DNA from: Gammaproteobacteria bacterium
GTDB taxonomy: Bacteria; Pseudomonadota; Gammaproteobacteria; QNFN01
Direction of reading: 5' to 3'
Assembly (NCBI GenBank): GCA_003645555.1
Contig: QNFN01000153.1
Span: 1-5,417, forward strand
Length of the DNA: 5,417 nt
Shown here: positions 1 through 5,417 of the stretch, piece after piece
How positions within the stretch are numbered: the first letter of the stretch is position 1
How the letters are laid out: every line of letters begins with the position of its first letter
Program-made: the position numbers and the translations under genes
Notes under the pieces: model-generated
Database searches by the model: none
Told to the model about the DNA's origin: nothing
What the model saw: the letters and a program-made list of their open reading frames with translations, nothing else

Positions 1-91
1 CACGCAACACATCGGCACCCTGCGCGAGGAGTTTCTCGATCACTGCGACCAGCTCAACCTTGATGCGGTCATGGAGCCGATCAAGAGTTAA
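1..91 (+). CDS. gcvR: GcvR-type regulator (ACT-domain protein), C-terminal end only
   Basis: The reading frame is open from base 2 and ends at TAA 89-91, giving 29 residues with the stretch REEFLDHCDQLNLDAVMEP. This resembles the end of the second ACT domain of glycine cleavage system regulatory proteins: an amphipathic helix followed by a short strand region ('LN.D....PIK'). In E. coli, GcvR works with GcvA to repress the glycine cleavage operon gcvTHP when glycine is low. The call rests on this short tail plus the following bcp gene, since gcvR-bcp is a common gammaproteobacterial order. The 5' end is outside the window. The stop codon lies within a TTAA that is also the left edge of a palindromic element, but the empty site would restore the same TAA, so the protein is probably unaltered. 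Another ACT-domain protein cannot be excluded. Confidence 0.7.
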   Translation, partial: TQHIGTLREEFLDHCDQLNLDAVMEPIKS

Positions 92-254
92 GGAACCTTT
101 GATTAAATCTGGACGAAGTAGATTGTGCTTCAGAATGTTCAGATTTGAGGCGCAAAACGCACGTAATAGCTAGCTATTGCGAAGCTTTGCAACGAAAAAG
201 CTGGACATTCTGGGCGCCAGATACGAGTTCATGACTTGATCAGAGGTTCCTTAA
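88..254. mobile_element. MITE-like palindromic element between gcvR and bcp
   Basis: The ends are inverted repeats. The left arm, AGGAACCTTTGATTAAATC (91-109), matches the reverse complement of 233-251 at 16 of 19 positions, and both arms sit inside a TTAA (88-91 and 251-254). A second symmetric pair, CAGAATGTTCAG (131-142) against the complement of CTGGACATTCTG (201-212), matches 11 of 12. The centre is a perfect palindrome, AATAGCTAGCTATT (165-178). All three pairs share one axis near base 171, so the whole element can fold as a single long hairpin. There is no ORF of useful size inside. Short length, terminal inverted repeats and a possible TA duplication (89-90 and 252-253) fit a miniature inverted-repeat transposable element. 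IS630/Tc1-type transposases use TA targets, so such a parent is an inference. A TTAA duplication is equally compatible because the ends are themselves palindromic. It may also act in RNA as a terminator or processing site between gcvR and bcp. Confidence 0.72.
165..178. repeat. Perfect 14-bp palindrome at the centre of the element
   Basis: AATAGCTAGCTATT reads the same on both strands. It is extended imperfectly by the flanking CGT/GCG and by GCAAAACGC (152-160) against TTTGC (186-190). It marks the symmetry axis of the 88-254 element and would be the apex of the hairpin in RNA or single-stranded DNA. Confidence 0.8.
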
Positions 255-278
255 CGCCGCCCCAACCCAGCACCATGC

Positions 279-284
279 AAGGAG
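279..284 (+). promoter_or_regulatory. Ribosome binding site deciding the bcp start
   Basis: AAGGAG ends six bases before ATG 291 and only three bases before the in-frame GTG at 288. The spacing favours ATG 291 as the initiation codon. The site lies outside the palindromic element, so translation of bcp does not depend on the insertion. Confidence 0.8.
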
Positions 285-290
285 CACGTG

Positions 291-758
291 ATGAGCCAGC
301 CAAAGGTCGGCAACAAGGCCCCGGACTTCACCCTGCCGGCGACCGGTGACCGGAAGATCAAGCTCTCCGCGCTACGCGGCCATCCCGTGGTGCTCTATTT
401 CTACCCCAAGGACAGCACACCGGGCTGCACCCAGGAGGGGCAGGACTTCCGCGACCACATCGATACCTTCACCGCCAACGGAGCGACCATCCTTGGCGTC
501 TCGCGTGACAGCCTGCGTAGTCACGAGAATTTCAAGACCAAGCAGGCGTTCCCTTTCGACCTGCTGGCCGACACCGAGGAGACCGTCTGCACGCGCTACG
601 ATGTGATCAAGGAGAAGAACATGTACGGGCGCAAGGTGCTCGGCATCGAGCGCAGTACCTTCCTGATCGATAGCACCGGCAAACTGGTGCGGGAATGGCG
701 CAAGGTCAAGGTCAAAGGACACGTCGACGAAGTCCTGGCCGCCCTCGAGGAACTTTGA
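291..758 (+). CDS. bcp: Thiol peroxidase of the Bcp/PrxQ peroxiredoxin family
   Basis: This 155-residue cytoplasmic peroxiredoxin should reduce hydrogen peroxide and organic hydroperoxides with thioredoxin-type electron donors. The thioredoxin-fold AhpC/TSA domain fills the protein: G7-x-x-APDF near the start, VVLYFYPKDSTPGCT (33-47) with the peroxidatic Cys46, Arg/Glu-rich active-site surroundings, GVSRDS (69-74), and the late strand STFLIDSTGKLV. Length matches the family (about 150-160). Cys45 and Cys50 of E. coli Bcp form the redox pair; here the residue five after Cys46 is Gln51, so that resolving Cys is absent. The only other cysteine is Cys100, which aligns with the non-essential Cys99 of E. 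coli. The enzyme may therefore be 1-Cys, or use Cys100 or a partner. Start ATG 291 was chosen by its AAGGAG. The PIN-PhoH gene starts 11 bases after the stop, suggesting co-transcription. No clear sigma70 promoter was found upstream. Confidence 0.95.
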   Translation: MSQPKVGNKAPDFTLPATGDRKIKLSALRGHPVVLYFYPKDSTPGCTQEGQDFRDHIDTFTANGATILGVSRDSLRSHENFKTKQAFPFDLLADTEETVCTRYDVIKEKNMYGRKVLGIERSTFLIDSTGKLVREWRKVKVKGHVDEVLAALEEL

Positions 759-761
759 GGA
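757..761 (+). promoter_or_regulatory. Ribosome binding site of the PIN-PhoH gene, overlapping the bcp stop
   Basis: GAGGA shares bases with the TGA stop of bcp (756-758). Three in-frame start codons follow: GTG 767, ATG 770 and ATG 773, at spacings of 5, 8 and 11 bases. ATG 770 has the best combination of codon and spacing. The tight arrangement suggests translational coupling to bcp. Confidence 0.65.
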
Positions 762-769
762 CCGTTGTG

Positions 770-2191
770 ATGATGACCTCGCGCAAGCCGAAGATCGCCG
801 GTAAGCGGCTGTTCGTCCTCGACACCAACGTGCTGATGCATGATCCGACAGCGCTGTTCCACTTCCAGGAACACGACGTCTACCTGCCGATGGCCGTGCT
901 CGAGGAACTCGACAACCATAAGCGTGGCCTCTCCGAGATGGCGCGTAACGTGCGCCAGGTGAGCCGCTTCCTGGATGAATTGCTCTCCGACCACGATGTC
1001 GCCGCCATCGAGGAGGGCATCCCCCTGGCCGGTTCACTGCCCTACAACCACTCGATCGCACCGAGCGGCCGCCTCTACTTCCAGACCCGCCTGATGGCGG
1101 CCAAGTTGCCCAACGAACTGGTCGTTCAGAAATCCGATAACGACATCCTCGGCGTCACCCTGGCACTGCGTGAATCGCTACCCGACTGCCACGTCACGCT
1201 GACCTCGAAAGACATCAACCTGCGTATCAAGGGGGCCGCGGTCGGTCTCCACGTCGAAGACTATTTCAATGACCAGGTGCTCGACGACGTCGACCTGCTC
1301 TACTCCGGCCACAGCACACTTCCCCCAGATTTCTGGGCGACGCACAGCAAGGAGATGGCCTCATGGAAAGAGGAGGGGCGCACCTTCTACCGGGTCACTG
1401 GCCCGCTTACCCCGGACTGGCATGTGAATGGCTTTCTCCACCTCGACGCCGACGAGCCGTTCGATGCCATCGTGCGCAGCGTAGAGAACGACAGCGCGGA
1501 ACTCGAACTGGTCGATGACTACACCAGTTCGAACCATGCCATCTGGGGTATCACCGCACGTAACCGCGAACAGAATTATGCACTGAACCTGCTGCTCGAC
1601 CCGGAGATCGACTTCGTCAGCCTGCTCGGTATCGCCGGCACCGGCAAGACACTGCTGGCACTCGCTGCCGGCCTCTACCAGACTCTCGACGAAAACCGCT
1701 ATCGTGAAATCATCATGACCCGGGTCACCGTCCCGGTAGGTGAAGACATCGGCTTCCTGCCCGGCACCGAGGAGGAGAAGATGACGCCGTGGATGGGCGC
1801 GCTGATGGACAACCTCGAGGTGCTGACCAAGACCGAGATCGGTGGAGAATGGGGCAAGGCGGCGACCAACGACCTGCTCCACAACCGAATCAAGATCCGC
1901 TCGCTGAACTTCATGCGCGGGCGCACTTTCCTCAACAAGTACATCATTCTCGATGAGGCCCAGAACCTGACCGCGAAGCAGATGAAAACCCTGGTCACCC
2001 GGGCCGGCCCCGGCACCAAGGTGGTCTGCCTGGGCAACATCTCGCAGATCGACACTCCGTACCTGACCGAGACCTCGTCCGGCCTGACCTACATCGTCGA
2101 CCGCTTCAAGAGCTGGGGGCACAGTGGTCATGTGACGCTGATTCGGGGTGAACGCTCGCGGCTGGCCGATTACGCGACCGAAAACCTGTAG
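770..2191 (+). CDS. phoH2: PhoH-family protein with N-terminal PIN domain (PhoH2/YlaK-type ATPase-RNase)
   Basis: This 473-residue protein has two domains. Residues about 13-165 form a PIN nuclease fold: LDTNVLMHD with Asp18, VLEELDNHKRG (Glu45/46), SDNDILG (Asp123/125) and TSKDINLR (Asp148) give the acidic metal-binding set expected of a PIN RNase. A linker of about 90 residues leads to the PhoH P-loop ATPase (about 265-470): Walker A GIAGTGKT (287-294, Lys293), the FMRGRTF segment, Walker B IILDEAQN with Asp395/Glu396, GNISQID (422-428) in the sensor position, and a C-terminal RGERSRLADYA. In mycobacterial PhoH2 this architecture has ATP-dependent RNA unwinding and cleavage activity; activity here is inferred. 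Length is normal and all motifs look intact. An upstream in-frame start at 695 lies deep inside bcp and has no better support. The symbol denotes the architecture; most databases would say 'PhoH family protein'. The PIN domain is fused here, not a toxin paired with a separate antitoxin. Confidence 0.93.
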   Translation: MMTSRKPKIAGKRLFVLDTNVLMHDPTALFHFQEHDVYLPMAVLEELDNHKRGLSEMARNVRQVSRFLDELLSDHDVAAIEEGIPLAGSLPYNHSIAPSGRLYFQTRLMAAKLPNELVVQKSDNDILGVTLALRESLPDCHVTLTSKDINLRIKGAAVGLHVEDYFNDQVLDDVDLLYSGHSTLPPDFWATHSKEMASWKEEGRTFYRVTGPLTPDWHVNGFLHLDADEPFDAIVRSVENDSAELELVDDYTSSNHAIWGITARNREQNYALNLLLDPEIDFVSLLGIAGTGKTLLALAAGLYQTLDENRYREIIMTRVTVPVGEDIGFLPGTEEEKMTPWMGALMDNLEVLTKTEIGGEWGKAATNDLLHNRIKIRSLNFMRGRTFLNKYIILDEAQNLTAKQMKTLVTRAGPGTKVVCLGNISQIDTPYLTETSSGLTYIVDRFKSWGHSGHVTLIRGERSRLADYATENL

Positions 2192-2202
2192 CGTTTCGAA
2201 CC

Positions 2203-2301
2203 ATGCAACCCGAGGTCTACCAACGTCTGGCCGAAGTCGAAAGCCGACACTGGTGGTTTCGTGCCCGACGCGCCATCGCGGCTTCGGTCAGTGACAGCTA
2301 A
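2203..2301 (+). pseudogene. 5' remnant of a class I SAM-dependent methyltransferase gene
   Basis: ATG 2203 opens 32 codons reading MQPEVYQRLAEVESRHWWF followed by RARRAI, then TAA. The pattern 'Y..L...E..HWWF..RR..I' is the characteristic N-terminal lead-in of many methyltransferases of the Methyltransf_11/12/23 type, where it precedes the SAM-binding Rossmann domain (usually 220-300 residues in total). Here the frame stops about where that domain would begin, and no continuation is visible in the other frames before the convergent MBL gene at 2335. There is no good ribosome binding site. I read it as the surviving head of a gene once next to phoH and lost by deletion or replacement. It could instead be a short real peptide, but the HWWF signature makes decay more likely. 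Confidence 0.55.
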
Positions 2302-2334
2302 AAACCTGTCCTCCCACGGTGAGTGAATCCCGGC

Positions 2335-3297
2335 TCAACAGCCCTCGACACACCTCCCGCTGGCATCGAAGGCCATCGTCCGGCCACTCAGCGGCAGGTG
2401 CACAGGCACCTTGACCGCATTCTTGCAGGCCATGGTCCGTGTGTCTGCGAGCAGCTTGCCTCCCTCGGTCGCTGGTTCGTTGGCGTGCGAGGCGATCACG
2501 GCGTTCGGCCGCACCAGTTCGTTGACAACGTAGGCTGCCTCGGCCGGGCCGGTGGTGAAAGTGCCACCGATATTGATCACGGCGAGCTTGGCACCGTAAT
2601 GGCCACGAACGACGAGATCCTGCTCGGCCGTAATGCCAGTATCACCGGAGAGATAGACCACCAGGCCGTTGCTGAACTGCACCACGTACCCTCCGGGTGG
2701 ACCGACATAGGCCGTCAACCCACTCGCCTTGAGGGCTTCGGCATGCTCGTGGTCTAGAAAGGCCGGGTTGAGGCCGTTGCTGTGCACGGCGGGAACACTG
2801 GCGATGGTGACCCCGCCAACCTTTGCCGAAGCACCGAAGCGGACCAGCTTGACCTGTTTTGGATCGCCACCGAGCCGGGCAATCTTTTTCCTGAAAAATG
2901 AGGCCATTTCGGCACCAACCAGGAATTTGGCCTGCTTGCCAACAACGATATTGACGCTATTCGAGTTCGGCGTGACCTTGACCGAGAAATCCGGCTTGGC
3001 GCAGGTCCCGGCGTTGGCAGACGGCTGGTGGCGATCACCGAGATGATCACCATGAACGTGGGTCAACAGCACGGCATCGACCGTGCCGAGCCGCATGTCA
3101 TCCGCACCACGAACCGTGCGCCCGGCATCGTAAAGAATCCGCGTGCCGTCCGGGTCCTCGAGGATCAGCGCACGGTCGAGGCGACAGAACTCGCCGTCAT
3201 GGCTGCCGAGTGGGGTGATCTTGACGTTCGCGGCACCAGCGGCCTGGACGGCCAGTCCGTAGGACAGGACCACGATGCCTAGCATGACTCGTTTCAT
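2335..3297 (-). CDS. Exported metallo-beta-lactamase-fold hydrolase
   Basis: The 320-residue product begins with a signal peptide: MKRV, a hydrophobic core MLGIVVLSYGLAV, and a small-residue region QAAGAA about residues 18-23, so a periplasmic location is predicted. The MBL domain follows: strand-rich start with ILYDAG (54-59), the metal-binding THVHGDH with His80, His82, Asp84 and His85, then His172 in PAVHSNG, Asp219 in SGDTG and His271 in ASHANEP. This is a complete two-metal ligand set. The overall pattern is closest to the broad UPF0173-like/Zn-dependent hydrolase branch, not to antibiotic-hydrolysing beta-lactamases; the substrate is unknown. Five cysteines (38, 99, 291, 316, 320) could form disulphides in the periplasm. 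ATG 3297 is preferred to the upstream ATG 3333 because it has GAGGAG six bases before it and starts the signal peptide directly. The gene is convergent with phoH and appears to be transcribed alone. Confidence 0.9.
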   Translation of the reverse strand: MKRVMLGIVVLSYGLAVQAAGAANVKITPLGSHDGEFCRLDRALILEDPDGTRILYDAGRTVRGADDMRLGTVDAVLLTHVHGDHLGDRHQPSANAGTCAKPDFSVKVTPNSNSVNIVVGKQAKFLVGAEMASFFRKKIARLGGDPKQVKLVRFGASAKVGGVTIASVPAVHSNGLNPAFLDHEHAEALKASGLTAYVGPPGGYVVQFSNGLVVYLSGDTGITAEQDLVVRGHYGAKLAVINIGGTFTTGPAEAAYVVNELVRPNAVIASHANEPATEGGKLLADTRTMACKNAVKVPVHLPLSGRTMAFDASGRCVEGC

Positions 3298-3303
3298 GGC
3301 GAG

Positions 3304-3309
3304 CTCCTC
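3304..3309 (-). promoter_or_regulatory. Ribosome binding site deciding the MBL hydrolase start
   Basis: On the minus strand GAGGAG lies six bases upstream of ATG 3297. This fixes the start at the signal peptide and argues against the in-frame ATG at 3333, which would add 12 charged residues before it. No convincing -35/-10 pair was found in the gap 3298-3471. Confidence 0.75.
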
Positions 3310-3471
3310 TTGCGTTTGGCGTCGGGGCGACATTTTCCCCGCACGGCAAGTCTAGGAGGCCATAGACAGATCGCCACCAAAGGAGTGGCCGCATGGAACG
3401 GTTTGTTGATCTCGGACAACCGGCGGGCACCCTCCACGAGGTTCGCCTAGCCGTCTGCCGATAAAACCCGC

Positions 3472-3780
3472 CTAGCGTTTGCGGTCGATGCGCAAGTCCG
3501 GCAAGTCAGCCGACCCAATCACATGCAGTACGACGCCACACCCGCCAAAAAAGACCACGCTGGCAGCGAGGCTGGAGAAAATCGGACTGAGGGTGCTGTA
3601 AGTTGCCGCCCAGTAGCCTGCACCCAATACCGCGACAAGCGCCGCGGAGTAACTGAGGTAGGCGAAAATCCGTGCAGCCTTCTGGCCGATTCCACGATGT
3701 TTCATCAGGTCACCCAATGGAGCATCACCAGCTTCCACGTCGTCAGGCATGGTGGCGGCACGCATTACGCTCGTTGACAT
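3472..3780 (-). CDS. Small two-helix inner membrane protein, function unknown
   Basis: I do not recognise a named family. The 102 residues comprise a polar N-terminal part (1-37, with DDVEAGDAPLGD then the basic MKHRGIGQKAAR), a first hydrophobic segment about 38-59 (IFAYLSYSAALVAVLGAGYW), a short loop (YSTLSP), a second segment about 67-89 (IFSSLAASVVFFGGCGVVLHVIG), and a basic tail ending RIDRKR. The basic residues before helix 1 and after helix 2 predict both ends in the cytoplasm. It starts 27 bases after the stop of the PerM-like gene on the same strand, so it is probably the last gene of that operon and may be a partner or accessory of the transporter. The start is uncertain: ATG 3780 has only a weak GCGGA upstream, and Met codons at 3765 and 3750 are alternatives that keep both helices. 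Confidence 0.75.
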   Translation of the reverse strand: MSTSVMRAATMPDDVEAGDAPLGDLMKHRGIGQKAARIFAYLSYSAALVAVLGAGYWAATYSTLSPIFSSLAASVVFFGGCGVVLHVIGSADLPDLRIDRKR

Positions 3781-3807
3781 TATTCATCCGCTTCCGTGCG
3801 ACCTGAA

Positions 3808-4896
3808 TCAGGCTCCGGCCTCAGGCTGGATCGCCTCCCCGGGGATCTCGTCAGCCCTGGGCCAGGAAACCAGCACGGCCTGCACCAGGGTCGCCAGAGG
3901 AATGGCGAAGAACACCCCCCAGATACCCCAGATGCCGCCGAAGAAGAGAATCGCGATGATGATCGCGATCGGGTGGATGTTGACCACTTCGGAAAAGAGC
4001 AACGGTACGAGGACGTTGCCGTCGAGAGCCTGGATCACCAGGTAGGCGATAACCAGGTAATAGAAATCGGGTGTCAATCCCCACTGGAAAAAGGCGACCA
4101 GGGTGATCGGTAGCGTCACCACCACGGCACCGACGTAGGGAATGATCACCGACAGCCCGACCGCGAGACTCAGTGTCATCGCGTATTGCAGTCCCATGAT
4201 GGCAAAAGTGGCATAGGTCACGGCCCAGATAACCAGGATCTCGATGAACTTGCCACGTACGTAGTTGGCAATCTGCACTTCGACATCGGCCCAGACCCGG
4301 TTGGTGAGACCACGATCGCGCGGCAGGTAGCGGTTGAACCAGTCGAGGATCTGGCGCTTGTCCTTGAGGAAGAAAAAGACCAGCAACGGCATCAATACGA
4401 GGTAGACCAGCATGGTCAGCAGACCAACGATCGACGCCAGCGAGTAGCTGACCAGCGACTGGCCAAGTTCGGCGATTTCGGCGCGTACCGAGTCGTTGAG
4501 TGTGGCTAGCTGTTCGGGCGAAATCAGCAACGGGTAACGCTCGGGCAGTTGCATCAACGCCTTCTGGCCGTTGGCGACCATGCGTGGCAATTCACCAACG
4601 AGTTCGGTCAACTGCTGGCTGAGCAGCGGCAGCAGGCCCAGCAGGACCAGTAGCAACGCCGCCATGAACAGTGTGAACGCCAGCCATACCGCCGGCTGCC
4701 GCGGGACATGCATCTGCTCAAGCAGTCGCACCACGCCCTCGAGCACGAAGGCGATCACCAGGCTGGCCAGCACCGGTGCGAGCATGCCCCCGAAATAGAC
4801 CACCACCAGCGTGCTGACCAGCAGCAGGACACCGAGGATGACCGCTTCCGGGTCGGAGAAGTAGCGCGCGTACAAGTTACGCAGAGGGGTAATCAT
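3808..4896 (-). CDS. perM: AI-2E family transporter, PerM-like inner membrane protein
   Basis: The 362-residue polytopic protein has the family layout. Hydrophobic pairs lie at about 18-38, 40-58 and 68-92; a largely hydrophilic, helical stretch spans about 93-148; helices lie at about 153-177, ending in FFFLKDK (174-180). Then come YVRGK (212-216), helices around 217-235 and 240-271 with the conserved IIPYVG (251-256), and the C-terminal group DGNVLVPLLFSEVVNIHP (292-309) followed by FFGGIWGIWGVFFAIPLA. The SEVVN.HP and WG.WGVFFAIPLA blocks are close to my memory of E. coli PerM, which is also a neighbour of bcp. Members export or exchange small solutes; AI-2 (TqsA) and Na+/H+ antiport have been reported for relatives, so the substrate here is unknown. 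ATG 4896 overlaps the previous stop as ATGA and has GAGGA (4906-4910) nine bases upstream, indicating translational coupling. Confidence 0.92.
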   Translation of the reverse strand: MITPLRNLYARYFSDPEAVILGVLLLVSTLVVVYFGGMLAPVLASLVIAFVLEGVVRLLEQMHVPRQPAVWLAFTLFMAALLLVLLGLLPLLSQQLTELVGELPRMVANGQKALMQLPERYPLLISPEQLATLNDSVRAEIAELGQSLVSYSLASIVGLLTMLVYLVLMPLLVFFFLKDKRQILDWFNRYLPRDRGLTNRVWADVEVQIANYVRGKFIEILVIWAVTYATFAIMGLQYAMTLSLAVGLSVIIPYVGAVVVTLPITLVAFFQWGLTPDFYYLVIAYLVIQALDGNVLVPLLFSEVVNIHPIAIIIAILFFGGIWGIWGVFFAIPLATLVQAVLVSWPRADEIPGEAIQPEAGA

Positions 4897-5249
4897 GCCC
4901 CAGCTTCCTCATCGGCCACGCACTCGGCGTAGACCGTGCCAAACAGGGTCTCGAGTTCGTCGATCACCTCGACTGCGCTGCGACCATGCAACACGTGGGC
5001 AGTGACCAGGGTGGCGGCGGCATCGAGCAGCGGTGTGGAGTCAAGCATCGGGTAGGTGGCGCGCAGTCTTTTCAGTGCAGCAATCACGCTCTCACCATCC
5101 GGGCGCGGCAGATCGCGGGGTGGCTCCAGCGTCTCCGGACCCGGCACCTGGCGAGCGGCGAGGACCTCGGCATACTCGAGCAGGGCGTGGCGCCCGTCAC
5201 CATTGAGAGCTGCATAGAGTTTCTGCAAGCGCTGGCGTCCGGCGCTCAC
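4893..5249 (-). CDS. Conserved-looking small soluble protein, function unknown
   Basis: I do not assign a function. With the start at GTG 5249 the product has 118 residues. It is mostly predicted helix, with no signal peptide or membrane segment: an N-terminal helix RLQKLYAALNGDGRHALLEY with AEVLAAR, a proline-rich linker (about 45-60, P.PETLEPPRDLPRP), then GESVIAALKRLRATYPMLD, a helix around LLDAAATLVTAHVLHGR and VIDELETLF near the end. The frame is open back to 5330, but that would overlap 61 bases of the preceding gene and read its DNA in another frame, so a start after the stop at 5269 is more plausible. GTG 5249 is the first such codon; its upstream GGGG is a poor ribosome binding site, so the start is uncertain. 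The stop overlaps perM by four bases (ATGA), placing it in the perM operon. Confidence 0.72.
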   Translation of the reverse strand: MSAGRQRLQKLYAALNGDGRHALLEYAEVLAARQVPGPETLEPPRDLPRPDGESVIAALKRLRATYPMLDSTPLLDAAATLVTAHVLHGRSAVEVIDELETLFGTVYAECVADEEAGA

Positions 5250-5268
5250 GGCCCCGTCGGCCCCGGCA

Positions 5269-5417
5269 TCAGGACTTCGGCTCGCGAGCGAGATCCCGTG
5301 CCACCTCGGCGGCACAGTAGTTGCGAGCAAAATTCAGCAGTTCATCCATCGCACGCTGGCGGAATTTCTGCTTCTGGCGAACAAAGGAGAACGGCCGTTC
5401 CAGCGGCGGGTCGAGCG
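5269..5417 (-). CDS. C-terminal end of an unidentified protein (partial)
   Basis: On the minus strand a frame open from the window edge gives 48 residues and ends with TGA at 5271-5269. It includes PPLERPFSFVRQKQKFRQR, then AMDELLNFARNYCAAEVAR, with a charged tail. The composition (a basic segment followed by an amphipathic helix) looks like a genuine protein tail. It is in the same direction as the next gene, 19 bases upstream of that gene's proposed GTG start, as expected for an operon. The family cannot be told from this tail. The N-terminus lies beyond the window. Confidence 0.6.
   Translation of the reverse strand, partial: LDPPLERPFSFVRQKQKFRQRAMDELLNFARNYCAAEVARDLAREPKS

Noticed and set aside
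695..769. 25-codon N-terminal extension of the PIN-PhoH protein
   Set aside because: It lies within the bcp coding region in another frame and is Arg/Gly-rich; the GAGGA at 757-761 and the normal PIN-domain start support ATG 770.
372..1061. 229-aa minus-strand reading frame across bcp and the phoH start
   Set aside because: It is antisense to two clear conserved genes, is rich in Arg/Ser/Gly low-complexity stretches typical of GC-rich shadow frames, and shows no motif.
1361..2131. 256-aa minus-strand reading frame inside phoH
   Set aside because: It lies wholly antisense to the Walker A and Walker B region of a well-supported gene and has no recognisable domain or ribosome binding site.
2294..2310. 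GACAG/CTGTC hairpin as a terminator for phoH or the MBL gene
   Set aside because: The stem is only five pairs with an eight-base loop and no following T-run in either direction.
3393..3464. 23-codon plus-strand ORF with AAAGGAG seven bases upstream
   Set aside because: The ribosome binding site is good, but the peptide is very short, has no recognisable feature, and overlaps no conserved context; chance is more likely.
3444..3476. 8-bp direct repeat CGCCTAGC (3444-3451 and 3469-3476)
   Set aside because: Two short copies only, one inside the 3' end of a gene; no other sign of duplication, att site or repeat array.
5250..5330. N-terminal extension of the 118-aa protein to ATG 5330
   Set aside because: It would overlap the plausible C-terminus of the upstream gene in another frame, and the extension looks like translated out-of-frame sequence.

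Overview
The window is GC-rich, densely coded DNA that looks like a gammaproteobacterial chromosome. The main reason is gene order: the end of a GcvR-type regulator followed by a Bcp/PrxQ peroxiredoxin, with a PerM-type AI-2E family transporter close by. This neighbourhood (gcvR, bcp, perM near one another) is familiar from Escherichia and Pseudomonas. I cannot name a genus. Nothing indicates a phage, plasmid or large genomic island.

Layout, left to right. Plus strand: the last 29 codons of gcvR (to 91); a 167-bp element built as one long imperfect palindrome (88-254), which I read as a MITE-like insertion; bcp (291-758); and, 11 bases later, a PIN-PhoH protein (770-2191) that is probably co-transcribed with bcp. 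Just after phoH lies a 32-codon fragment resembling the extreme N-terminus of a SAM-dependent methyltransferase (2203-2301). Minus strand: an exported metallo-beta-lactamase-fold hydrolase (2335-3297), transcribed towards phoH. Further right is a minus-strand operon read from right to left: the C-terminus of an unidentified protein (5417-5269), a 118-aa uncharacterised soluble protein (5249-4893), a PerM-like membrane protein (4896-3808, overlapping the previous gene by ATGA), and a 102-aa protein with two predicted membrane helices (3780-3472).

Functionally, bcp reduces hydroperoxides, and the PIN-PhoH protein combines a predicted RNase fold with a P-loop ATPase, so the plus-strand pair may be a small stress and RNA-handling unit. 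The MBL hydrolase has its own ribosome binding site and stands alone between the two conserved blocks. It may be a later arrival, and the methyltransferase scrap beside it supports rearrangement there.

I found no convincing new multi-gene system. The most unusual item is the palindromic element sitting exactly on the gcvR stop codon, followed by the gene remnant at 2203-2301. The coding calls are ordinary conserved genes.
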